From Bacteroidota bacterium (lineage in GTDB: Bacteria; Bacteroidota; Bacteroidia; Chitinophagales; Chitinophagaceae): DNA of 64,000 nt. The DNA is taken from positions 310,001 through 374,000 of the forward strand of contig JAFAFR010000037.1 of the NCBI GenBank assembly GCA_023423405.1, written 5' to 3'. The notes beneath the pieces were generated by a model. That model did no database searches. It saw only the letters and a program-made list of their open reading frames with translations, and was not told where the DNA came from. Position numbers and translations under genes: made by a program. Shown here one piece after another: positions 28,001-34,913 of this stretch; the stretch's first letter is position 1; every line of letters begins with the position of its first letter.

Positions 28001-28269
28001 AAAAAATCAAGCGGACGATCGTTCGGGTCCTGCACCCACTTGAATTTCCAGGTGCCGTTGAGGGAAAGGAAATAAGCGGAGCTGCTCTTGTCGCCCTGGC
28101 GTGCAAGTGCAGCATTTTCAAAAGAAAACCCGGAAGCCCGCATGGGCAGGCGGTTGACGGATACTATTTCAGGAGATTGCAGTTCCGTGGGAAGAGGTTG
28201 TGTTTGTGCAAGGACGCCATGCGCCGTCGCCAGTGCGAGAAAGAAACCGATCGTCTTTTTCATGAGCAT
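25096..28269 (-). CDS. Glycoside hydrolase family 2 beta-galactosidase (LacZ-like), exported
   Basis: 1,057 residues from 'MLMKKTIGFFLALATAHGVLAQ', a signal peptide; the much longer open frame overlaps the upstream gene and is rejected. Domain order is the LacZ pattern: sugar-binding jelly roll ('LNGTWKFKW', about 60-220), two Ig-like domains around a TIM barrel (about 330-620), and the small beta-sandwich domain at the C-terminus. The acid/base Glu is in 'SLGNEAGNG' (about 491) and the nucleophile Glu in 'MSEYAHIMGNS' (about 557). It should cleave terminal beta-galactosides (or related beta-glycosides) from glycans in the periplasm. Adjacent genes on the same strand 94 and 112 bases away may form a loose cluster. 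Confidence 0.95.
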   Translation of the reverse strand: MLMKKTIGFFLALATAHGVLAQTQPLPTELQSPEIVSVNRLPMRASGFSFENAALARQGDKSSSAYFLSLNGTWKFKWVQDPNDRPLDFFRPGFDDSNWDNFKVPANWEVNGYGLPIYVNHPYEFTGRKKTGAALNPPFDIPANNNPVGSYRRKINIPESWKDRQVFISLGAVKSAFFIWVNGVKVGYSEDSKLAAEFDITKYVHPGENTIALQVYRWSDGSYLECQDMWRISGIERDVYLYATPKLHIGDLKVNAGLDASYRNGLLQLDLTINNDRIDRRTNHSKPDTFSVALQLVDKKGDTIWRQQTDPATVLGNFWKQVSLETTLNNIHTWSAETPHLYTLFIELKDKEGKTLEVRPQRVGFRSVEIKGSDFLVNGQRVFLKGVNRHEHNATQGHTLTQADMRKDMEMMKKLNVNAVRHSHYPPDPYWMELCDEYGLYVVDEANIESHGRYYSLDYTLGNDKQWRMPHLERIRRMYERDKNHPSVVTWSLGNEAGNGVNFYEAYEWLKKQDSSRPVQYERAENDFNTDMIVPQYPEPNGLIRYSRSNNTRPFIMSEYAHIMGNSLGNFKEYWDAIENHPKLQGGFIWEWIDQAIDTVKNGKRIMAYGGDFPLEGPVNEDFSDNNFCVKGVVTAHRGLTPMALEVKKVHQFIKTSYAGDNRIQVNNSYFFRDLSNYELQWQLLEEGVTVEKGIVPQLSVAPRQTETIVLPIKTRARAGKEYFLNISYRLRATEPFLEKGYEIAAEQIAWSGNPQPFTVTANGKSLSAREQGGLLKISGANVTVDFDLAAGRLVAYNFKGNPLILSGPVPAFYRAPTDNDIGAGLNRSQRIWRNVYSNDSLAEKKTTWEATGDGVRITVKTTLLKGDAENEQQFTVLNDGSIKVDNFFHAIKGKHNLMMRIGTDLELPAALSNIEWLGRGPGENYWDRKTASFIGRYRQTLSEQYFPYARPQESGNKTEVRWVNLTDQKGRGLQVAFTDSLLSFSALPYSLDDLDPAPEKHQYHSGELVPRNRVYMHLDLLQLGVQGMDSWGALPLEQYRIPFRDHRFSYWIRPLR

Positions 28270-28363
28270 TATTCTGACTGTAATAATACTGCATTGAAAA
28301 GGAACGGCGCTTTGCAAACGATTGATTGAATCGCGTGCGAATGCCTGCAGGCAGGCAGCGGTT

Positions 28364-29662
28364 TCAGTCGAATTCCACCAGGTAGTTCGACAGGTATTTT
28401 CCTTCGTCGGAGATTTTATAAAAAAGTCGTGCCTTTTTTCCCAGGCGAAGAGAAGTGAAACGCGCGGCTTTGTCTTCGGGCGTATCGAGTGGTTGCAGGG
28501 AAGGATACCAGATGGTGTGACCCGGAATCTCGAGCAGCTTGCGAGGTGCAGACCAATCCTGCGCGTTGTTTCCTTTTCCCAGGTCGGCATGGGGATTGAA
28601 AGAAATATAGACGCTGCTTCCTTTCCAACTCGGCCCTTCGGCGCGGGCCATGAGCATCACCCAACACTGGAGCCAGGTGTTCCAGCTAACGGAGGGCCCC
28701 CAGAAATACTTTGCAGTGGGAGAAGACGCAGGGCCTCCTCCTTCGGAAAGTGATATCTGCAAAGCCTTCACCGGTTTGCCAACGCCGTCGCCGGGTGCTG
28801 CAAAACGCTGCCCATCCCAGCGGAACGCTTTACCCACGGGCTTTTCAAGGTCCTTCAACGCAATGCGTGCGATGCTGATGCACTGGCCGCTCCATTCGGT
28901 GGCCGTGTCGTAGCTGGTGGCTTCATAACGACCGGGATAACCGTATTCGCCATAAAATATATAGAGGTGATCGCCGCTGGGAACGGCCGAAGGATCGCCC
29001 ACGCCACCGGCAAAATTAACAGCGGTATTGTGTGGCAGCAGGATCAGTCGCGGTTGCAGGTCCTGCAAAATGATGCCCTTGTCCTCCCAGCTCCGGCCAC
29101 CATCTTTTGATAACATGATGCCGATGCGACATACGGCGGTGGCAGTACCCGGGCCTTTCAATCCCTGGGGCCAGCGATCGTTTTTATAGCCTTCGCCGGT
29201 GCGGCTGTTGTAGGGAAGCGTGGATGGATAATTTTCGTTGTGGTAAAGCGCATATAAGGTTTGCCCGGATGCATCGCTGCTGTCCTGGTACAGCGTTTCA
29301 AACCATACAGCGCCGTGCAATCCTTTTGTTCCAGGAGCTGCATTGGACGGGAGTTTCGGCGCGATGAAATCCGCCGGCTTTTTGAGGAACACCGTATCCA
29401 CCGATATGCCCGATGTGTATTTCAGATCATGTGCATCGCCCCAAAGCGGGTCCTCGCCGTATTTTCCCGGGAAGATGCGAAAACTGTCGCCCACCCAAAC
29501 GGATGCCATATTACAATCCACAAAGGAGTTGAAGATGAATTCCTGTGTGGGGATGAGGGTGACGCGGGGTTCTTTTTGCGGTACGGACCGGGTGGCGCTA
29601 CCGGCCGTTTGCGCCATGCAACTGGTTGCAGGGAAAAGCAGCAGGAAGAGGAAAAATTGCAT
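28364..29662 (-). CDS. Secreted BNR/Asp-box propeller-like protein
   Basis: 432 residues with a signal peptide or lipoprotein-like N-terminus ('FLFLLLFPATSCMAQ'). The Asp-box motif S-x-D-x-G-x-x-W occurs as 'SKDGGRSWEDKG', and the sequence is strand-rich with repeated aromatic turns ('GVGDPSAVPSGDHLYIFYGEYG'), as in sialidase-like or GH43-like propellers. No catalytic set can be assigned. It lies 15 bases after the TPR lipoprotein gene and probably shares its transcript; a GH2 gene follows. A glycan-binding or glycosidase role is inferred. Confidence 0.68.
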   Translation of the reverse strand: MQFFLFLLLFPATSCMAQTAGSATRSVPQKEPRVTLIPTQEFIFNSFVDCNMASVWVGDSFRIFPGKYGEDPLWGDAHDLKYTSGISVDTVFLKKPADFIAPKLPSNAAPGTKGLHGAVWFETLYQDSSDASGQTLYALYHNENYPSTLPYNSRTGEGYKNDRWPQGLKGPGTATAVCRIGIMLSKDGGRSWEDKGIILQDLQPRLILLPHNTAVNFAGGVGDPSAVPSGDHLYIFYGEYGYPGRYEATSYDTATEWSGQCISIARIALKDLEKPVGKAFRWDGQRFAAPGDGVGKPVKALQISLSEGGGPASSPTAKYFWGPSVSWNTWLQCWVMLMARAEGPSWKGSSVYISFNPHADLGKGNNAQDWSAPRKLLEIPGHTIWYPSLQPLDTPEDKAARFTSLRLGKKARLFYKISDEGKYLSNYLVEFD

Positions 29663-29677
29663 GGCAGCAAGGCTTTG

Positions 29678-31405
29678 CTACAATGTAGGCTTTTTGGCGG
29701 AAACAAGGCGGAGGGGATGCGACTTCACATAGGCCTGGGCAACAGCAATTTCTGGTCTGCCCCCAACAGCCGTATCCGTTATCGCCAGCAACTGCCGGAA
29801 GCAGGAAACCGCTTTTTGCGTGTCGCCCAGTTTGCCGGCCGCCACGCCTGCATTGTACAGGCTGTTAAAGCGGTTGGGATTTTTTACCAACACGGCCTCA
29901 TAGGCGTCCAATGCAGGCTGGTATTGTTTTGCCTGCAGCAGCATATCGGCCAGTAATTCCCTTGCGGGTACTACTTTTCCAGGTGTTACAGGATGTTTCT
30001 CTGTGCTGTCTTCTTTATCTGCAGCAAGTTTCATGACATCCAATGCCGCTGTTGTATTGCCTTGTGCAAATTGTATCCATGCTTCGCCGGCTTTTATCTG
30101 CACAGCAACTTCGTTTGCTTTGAAGCCATCTTTTTGTTTATCCAAAACATCCTTCAATTCCATAAGCCTGGCCAGTTCTATCCTTGCCTCATTTAGATCA
30201 CTGGTATGCACCGCGCCCAGCAGCCTGGTAAAATGCACGATGGCTTCCTGCCAGGGAAACTGGTCCCAGGAAAAATTCACCTGCGGCAATTGTAAAGCTG
30301 CGGCGCCCTTCCAGTCCTTATTTTCGAGCACATAACGCGATGGGATAGCCGCAAATGCATAGGCCACTTTAATATTGACAGGAGAGACCTGTTTGATGGA
30401 GTGCAGGTACTGCATCTTTTCCCCTGCCAGTTGGTTATCTCCTTTTTGCAGGTAGGCATATACGAGATAGTCGAGGCCATGCAACTCTTCATCCCAATGT
30501 CCCCGGATGCCTGCCTGCTGCGCATAACATTGTGCAGCGCTTACCGATTGCAGGTTGGAATGAATGTCGTCGTCCCACAAGCCCAACCTTGTGAATATAT
30601 GCGATGGCATGTGCAGCGCATGCGCCGATGAGGGCGCTACCTGTGCATATTTTCTTGCTGCGGGTAAAGCGAGCTGCGCAAGTTCCGGATAGTCGTAGGT
30701 ATGGATGATGTAGTGAATGATGCCGGGATGTTCGGGCTCCCTGGGATACAATGCCTGCAGGATATCACCGGCCTTTTTCTGGTTCGCGTAGGTTTTGTCG
30801 GCCGGACTAGCAGCAGCGTCCAGCGCCAGGGCATAAAAGATGGCCGCTTCCTGATCGCCGGGATAGGCTGTGTGCAGTTGCTCCATTGCTTTCTCAAATT
30901 CCACGCAACGCGTGTGATGGTCCTTCTTATTCCAGTCCTTATAAAATAAGGTGATGGCGTGTATGTAGCCGGCTTCCCTGGCAGATTTTGTTTGAATGCT
31001 GTTTGCAATGGCAATGGCCGCGGCTCCTTTTTGCAATTCGGCCTCTGTCGGCGGCGTCCACAGGGGATGAAAATTACACATGGCAACGCCCCAGTAAGCC
31101 ATGGCGCAAGCGGGCGATGCATCAATGATTTTTGCAAATACTTTCTCTGCTTCGTCGTATTCAAAGGAATGCAGCAGTTCAACTGCGAGATTAAAATCTT
31201 TTTTGATGGCGGGATCGCAGCTCATGTCAAATTCAAGTGTTCCAAACTGTGCGTTGGGCGATCCGCAGGAAATCACGGCTCCTCTTTTTAAGTTTAGTTG
31301 CGCGATGGCTTCCGGGGAAGGCGATACTCCTTTGTTTCTGCAGGAAAGCAGCAGCACCGGCAACAGTGCCAGGGGCCATAGTTTCAGCAAATTTTTCATT
31401 TGCAT
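29678..31405 (-). CDS. TPR-repeat lipoprotein
   Basis: 575 residues with a lipoprotein signal ('LLPVLLLSC', lipid Cys at 22). The mature protein is helical; clear TPR units occur near 75-105 ('ELLHSFEYDEAEKVFAKIIDASP') and at the end ('YQPALDAYEAVLVKNPNRFNSLYNAGVAAGKLGD'). The segment 'IIHYIIHTYDYPELAQLALPAARKYA' and 'ALHMPSHIFTRLGLWDD' are hallmarks of a family of such proteins in Bacteroidota and Proteobacteria whose function is not established. It starts 9 bases after the FIST gene. It likely acts as a protein-protein scaffold in the periplasm. Confidence 0.8.
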   Translation of the reverse strand: MQMKNLLKLWPLALLPVLLLSCRNKGVSPSPEAIAQLNLKRGAVISCGSPNAQFGTLEFDMSCDPAIKKDFNLAVELLHSFEYDEAEKVFAKIIDASPACAMAYWGVAMCNFHPLWTPPTEAELQKGAAAIAIANSIQTKSAREAGYIHAITLFYKDWNKKDHHTRCVEFEKAMEQLHTAYPGDQEAAIFYALALDAAASPADKTYANQKKAGDILQALYPREPEHPGIIHYIIHTYDYPELAQLALPAARKYAQVAPSSAHALHMPSHIFTRLGLWDDDIHSNLQSVSAAQCYAQQAGIRGHWDEELHGLDYLVYAYLQKGDNQLAGEKMQYLHSIKQVSPVNIKVAYAFAAIPSRYVLENKDWKGAAALQLPQVNFSWDQFPWQEAIVHFTRLLGAVHTSDLNEARIELARLMELKDVLDKQKDGFKANEVAVQIKAGEAWIQFAQGNTTAALDVMKLAADKEDSTEKHPVTPGKVVPARELLADMLLQAKQYQPALDAYEAVLVKNPNRFNSLYNAGVAAGKLGDTQKAVSCFRQLLAITDTAVGGRPEIAVAQAYVKSHPLRLVSAKKPTL

Positions 31406-31414
31406 CTTCTTTAT

Positions 31415-32575
31415 TTATTTTTCTTTCAGCGCCACCCAACTGCAGGTGATGGAGTGAAATACATGATCGTTAGCGGGATCCTTTCCATATTCTCCATAGG
31501 AGAAAAACCCAGCCATGGGTGCATTCCATATTTTCTGCAGGCCTTCGTTTTCTTCCTTAACCATAGGCCCCAGTACGCTGCGCCTGCCGAGGCAGGAAAA
31601 GATCAGCAGGGCGTCGGCTTCGGCCTGTTTGCTTTGTTTTAAGGCGGCGGCCTTTTCAAGGACCGACTCTACAATGTCGAAATCGGGCGGCAGTGTGAAT
31701 TGCAGTTGTTTGCCTTCCGGTATGGCGATGTCCAGGCGGATGGCATTCTTTTCCCGGCTCACTTCCATGGGCGTTCTTAAGGAAGGTTCGCCGGCATCGA
31801 TGGCCAGGAAGGGATAATAAAATCCCACGTCTTCCACGAAAACAAGTTTTTGTCCGCCCTCGCCGGTTTGCAGCGATTGCCCCAGGTAGCGCAGGTACAT
31901 ATCGAGCGCGGGCTGGTCGTCGATGGTGCAAAGCCAGCCGTCTTCGCATTTGGTGACGGTGCGCGTTTTGCCCAGCGGTTTCCATCCCGATATGGCCATG
32001 CCGTACAGTTCAATTTTGTTGTGGTCCAGCGCCAGCATCACGAATCCTTCGTTGGAGAGTTGTTCTGCCGTAAAAACATAAGTGCCTTTCAGCAGTCCGT
32101 CGTCGCCCGACATGGCGCCGAATACAGGTGCATTGGCGCCGGCCACGTTGCGGATGCTGTGAATGAGACCAACGCCATCGTACACCCATCCGTTTTCGGC
32201 GATGCAGGTGCTGCAGATGATGAAAGCAGGATGATCGAATGCGGCCAAGGCAGCCGTGGTGGCTTCTTTCGCAGTGTCTGTTACGTTTTTGTCTTTTGTA
32301 TCGCGAAACAGGATACGGTAATATTCTTTATTGATGTCGAACAGCAGCATGGCTGTTTCGCCATCGCTCTGGCGGTGGTTGGTGAACTCTCCTGCGGACG
32401 TGGCGCCTACGATGTCGATATGATATTTGCTGAGCAATTCGCAGATGGCCCGGCGGTCCTGCTTCACCGAAATAAAAACGATGGCGAGGGTTGGGGTGAA
32501 ACCATCGGACATGGCTTGCAGCAATGCAGATTGAATGGCGGCCGTTGAATTGCCTGTGACAGATTTTGCTCTCAT
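31415..32575 (-). CDS. FIST-domain sensory protein
   Basis: 386 residues with the FIST_N domain (about 30-215: 'DIVGATSAGEFTNHRQSDGE', then 'NAPVFGAMSGDDG') and the FIST_C domain (about 220-370), the latter ending 'APMAGFFSYGEYGK'. FIST domains bind small ligands, probably amino acids, and usually precede or accompany signal-transduction proteins. Here it is stand-alone and soluble. Its stop lies 9 bases before the TPR lipoprotein start, which suggests co-transcription. Confidence 0.92.
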   Translation of the reverse strand: MRAKSVTGNSTAAIQSALLQAMSDGFTPTLAIVFISVKQDRRAICELLSKYHIDIVGATSAGEFTNHRQSDGETAMLLFDINKEYYRILFRDTKDKNVTDTAKEATTAALAAFDHPAFIICSTCIAENGWVYDGVGLIHSIRNVAGANAPVFGAMSGDDGLLKGTYVFTAEQLSNEGFVMLALDHNKIELYGMAISGWKPLGKTRTVTKCEDGWLCTIDDQPALDMYLRYLGQSLQTGEGGQKLVFVEDVGFYYPFLAIDAGEPSLRTPMEVSREKNAIRLDIAIPEGKQLQFTLPPDFDIVESVLEKAAALKQSKQAEADALLIFSCLGRRSVLGPMVKEENEGLQKIWNAPMAGFFSYGEYGKDPANDHVFHSITCSWVALKEK

Positions 32576-32717
32576 GCAATGAGGATTGTACGAAATGTTT
32601 GGGCGATGTAGGAGGCCGTTTCCGGTGGGACGGGTAGGAAGCAGGGCTATGTTTCAGTAATATACAGATAATATGGGTGGGAGCTGTTGCAAAAGCGGTT
32701 TGGGCAGTGAATTGTTT

Positions 32718-33887
32718 TCAGCGAACTATTTCCTGCATCAAATCCAGCAGCGGGGTGGCGATGATGCCATCGCCCAGGGTGAACCGGTCGGTGCCACTGT
32801 ACACCACAAATCTTTTGTGTGCCTGCAGGTCTTCGCAGGCGATGTGAAATCCTTTGGAGAGTGCAGGCGCTGTGCTGCGTTTGATTTCTATGGCCCAGAT
32901 TTCACCGGAAGAAAATTCGAGCACCAGGTCGATTTCGGCACCACCGGCGGTACGGTAATAATACGGTCGCACGAGCGAGGGCAAAACCGAGAGCAGGTTT
33001 TCGATGACAAAGCCTTCCCAGCTTCCGCCCACTACGGGATGTCCCAGCAATTCATTGTAGCTGGCGATGTTGAGCATGGCATGTGTGATGCCACTGTCGC
33101 GCACATACACTTTGGGTGCCCGTACGAGTCGCTTGCCTGCATTCGATGCCCAGGGCTGCAATCTTCTCGCGAGCAGCAGGTCGCACATCAGGTCGAGGTA
33201 ACGGCTTACGGTTACGCTGGACACATCGAGGTTTCTTGCCAGTTGAGAAGCGTTCAGTATGGTTCCCTGGTTGTGGCAAAGCATGGTCCAGAAGCGTTCG
33301 AGTGTGGTGCCTGGAATGCGCGGACCGAGCAGGGGAATATCGCGTTCGAGGTAGGTACGGATAAAATCGTGCCGCCAGGCCAGGCTGTCGGCATCCGAGT
33401 TGGCCAGCAGGCTTTCGGGGAATCCGCCCCTGAGCCAGAGCTGGTTGCTGATACCGGAGTTGTTGCCGGCGTATTCCAGCAGGTTGATGGGATGCAATTC
33501 AAGATAAGCGATGCGGCCGGCCAGCGTTTCTCCCGATTGCTGCAGGAGTTCCATGGAAGCAGAACCGAGGAAGAGAAACTGTCCTTTTTTGTTGCCCCGC
33601 CGGCGTTCTGCGTCGATGATGCCGCGGATGGTGGTGAATATTTCGGGCAGCCGTTGCACTTCATCGAGGATGAGGAGTTTTCCCTTGTTTTCGGTGTAAA
33701 AGTTTTCAATGTTCTGCACTTTCAGGAGGTCGGTGCGGTTCTCAAGATCAAGGTAGATGGCGGGAATGGATGCTGCCAACTGGAAGGCAAGGGTGGTTTT
33801 ACCCACCTGTCGTGGGCCTATGAGGGCAACAGCGGGACTGCGACCGAGGGCATCGCTAAGCCTGGATTCCAGTAGGCGAGTAATCAC
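32718..33887 (-). CDS. ATP-binding protein of the AAA_14/DUF4143 family
   Basis: 389 residues from a GTG start at 33887. Walker A is GPRQVGKTT (24-32), Walker B 'GKLLILDEVQR', and the C-terminal DUF4143 domain follows a winged-helix part ('NASQLARNLDVSSVTVSRYLDL') with the PD-(D/E)xK-like strand set 'GAEIDLVLEFSSGEIWAIEIK'. These proteins are common and poorly understood; some have been linked with stress or toxin-antitoxin-like behaviour. Upstream is a repeat-rich 400-base region including a duplicated 17-base element with a promoter-like core, which hints at autoregulation. Confidence 0.9.
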   Translation of the reverse strand: MITRLLESRLSDALGRSPAVALIGPRQVGKTTLAFQLAASIPAIYLDLENRTDLLKVQNIENFYTENKGKLLILDEVQRLPEIFTTIRGIIDAERRRGNKKGQFLFLGSASMELLQQSGETLAGRIAYLELHPINLLEYAGNNSGISNQLWLRGGFPESLLANSDADSLAWRHDFIRTYLERDIPLLGPRIPGTTLERFWTMLCHNQGTILNASQLARNLDVSSVTVSRYLDLMCDLLLARRLQPWASNAGKRLVRAPKVYVRDSGITHAMLNIASYNELLGHPVVGGSWEGFVIENLLSVLPSLVRPYYYRTAGGAEIDLVLEFSSGEIWAIEIKRSTAPALSKGFHIACEDLQAHKRFVVYSGTDRFTLGDGIIATPLLDLMQEIVR

Positions 33888-33890
33888 TAT

Positions 33891-33959
33891 GCAAATTTAA
33901 TATTTAGTATTAAAATTACATAGTAAAATAGTGTTTATATAAGCAAATTTAATGTTTAG
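33891..33959 (-). repeat. Duplicated 17-bp element with promoter-like core upstream of the AAA gene
   Basis: GCAAATTTAATATTTAG (33891-33907) and GCAAATTTAATGTTTAG (33943-33959) differ at one base. On the minus strand each contains TAAATTTG, a TAnnTTTG -7 match (33892-33899 and 33944-33951). The distal copy is the better placed promoter, because the proximal one almost touches the start codon; the pair may also be an operator. Confidence 0.5.
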
Positions 33960-34015
33960 ATTGGAATTTGTGTGGTTATGCCGGGTTCGGCGTTATGGAT
34001 GTTGGTGGGGTTTTC

Positions 34016-34088
34016 ATGAGCCTATTCTGCCTGTTTGAGCCCATTATTCCCAAAAATGAGCCTATTTTAGGGGCAAAATGAGCCTATT
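34016..34088 (+). repeat. Four spaced copies of ATGAGCCTATT
   Basis: Copies begin at 34016, 34035 (degenerate, TTGAGCCCATT), 34056 and 34078, that is 19, 21 and 22 bases apart, near two DNA turns. The run could be a protein-binding array. It also forms a 21-codon open frame (34016-34081) that looks fortuitous. Confidence 0.5.
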
Positions 34089-34164
34089 CCGTTAGGTGGT
34101 GCATCGTCTGGCGACAATACCCAAAACATTGTTGTACAGCACATTACACCGGCTCCAACTATAG

Positions 34165-34232
34165 ACCACAAACCACAAACCCCAAACCAGTTCGCCCTCG
34201 GTTTGCCGTTAGTTTGCCGTTTTTTTGCCGTT
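34165..34232. repeat. CA-rich tract and three TTTGCCGTT units at 11-bp pitch
   Basis: A CCACAAA/CCCCAAA-type tract (34165-34188) is followed by TTTGCCGTT at 34202, 34213 and 34224, exactly 11 bases apart, which puts all three units on the same face of the helix. No gene is present; the stretch lies between the response-regulator stop and the AAA gene. Confidence 0.45.
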
Positions 34233-34289
34233 TTCTCTGTACGATTCGTTTGGCCGCGACAACGCAGCAAAGGCTGTCCCCTCCCCCCT

Positions 34290-34913
34290 TCAAATCATCC
34301 CCGATTGACTCGCCAACTTTATCAACGACGCAGAATTATTCGTTTCAAATTTTGCCAGCAGGTTCTTCCGATGCGTATCTACCGTATTCAGACTGATGAA
34401 CAGTTTTTCCGCAATCTGGGGATTGGTCAGCCCGTCTGCAATTAAAAGCAATATTTCTTTTTCGCGGCGGGTGAGTACAGGCTGGTTTTTCAGCGCTTTC
34501 TTTTCCTGGTGGTTCATATTGATATCCACGCTCAGATACATCTGACCATCCATGACCAGGGATACTGCCTTTTCAATTTCTTCTTTTGAAGCGCTCTTCA
34601 CCAGGAATCCGTCGGCCCCACTCCGGATCATCTGCGAAATATAACTTCGTTCATTAAAGGTGCTCATCCCTATCACCTTGATGGCAGGGTATTCTTTCTT
34701 AAGTTTAATGGTCAGCTCAATGCCGCTGACCTCGGGTAAGTTGATATCGGTAATTACCAGGTCCGGCTGCTGTTCTTTTAGCTTTTCCAACGCCACAAAA
34801 GCATTGTTGGCCGTAGCGCACAGATCAATGAAATCGATCTGTTGCAGCATTGCCCGCATGCCTTCGATCACCATGGGATGATCATCCACCACAATCACTT
34901 TTATTTTACCCAT
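34290..34913 (-). CDS. NarL/FixJ-type response regulator
   Basis: 207 residues. Receiver domain with D10/D11, phosphoacceptor D56 ('VITDINLPE') and Lys106 ('FLVKSAS'); LuxR-type helix-turn-helix at about 148-191 ('LTRREKEILLLIADGLTNPQ' and 'TVDTHRKNLLAKF'). Its first 8 bases overlap the end of the histidine kinase gene, so the two form a coupled pair. The regulator would bind DNA after phosphorylation by that kinase; targets may include the divergent secreted-protein genes at 37020-41809, which is inference. Confidence 0.95.
   Translation of the reverse strand: MGKIKVIVVDDHPMVIEGMRAMLQQIDFIDLCATANNAFVALEKLKEQQPDLVITDINLPEVSGIELTIKLKKEYPAIKVIGMSTFNERSYISQMIRSGADGFLVKSASKEEIEKAVSLVMDGQMYLSVDINMNHQEKKALKNQPVLTRREKEILLLIADGLTNPQIAEKLFISLNTVDTHRKNLLAKFETNNSASLIKLASQSGMI

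Noticed and set aside
28270..28590. N-terminal extension of the GH2 enzyme
   Set aside because: It would overlap the upstream gene by over 200 bases and would bury the clear signal peptide at 28269.
32673..33875. 400-codon plus-strand open frame
   Set aside because: Antisense shadow of the AAA/DUF4143 gene, whose Walker motifs are clear.
34016..34081. 21-codon open frame in the repeat region
   Set aside because: It is made by the ATGAGCCTATT repeats and has no start-site or domain support; kept as a repeat only.
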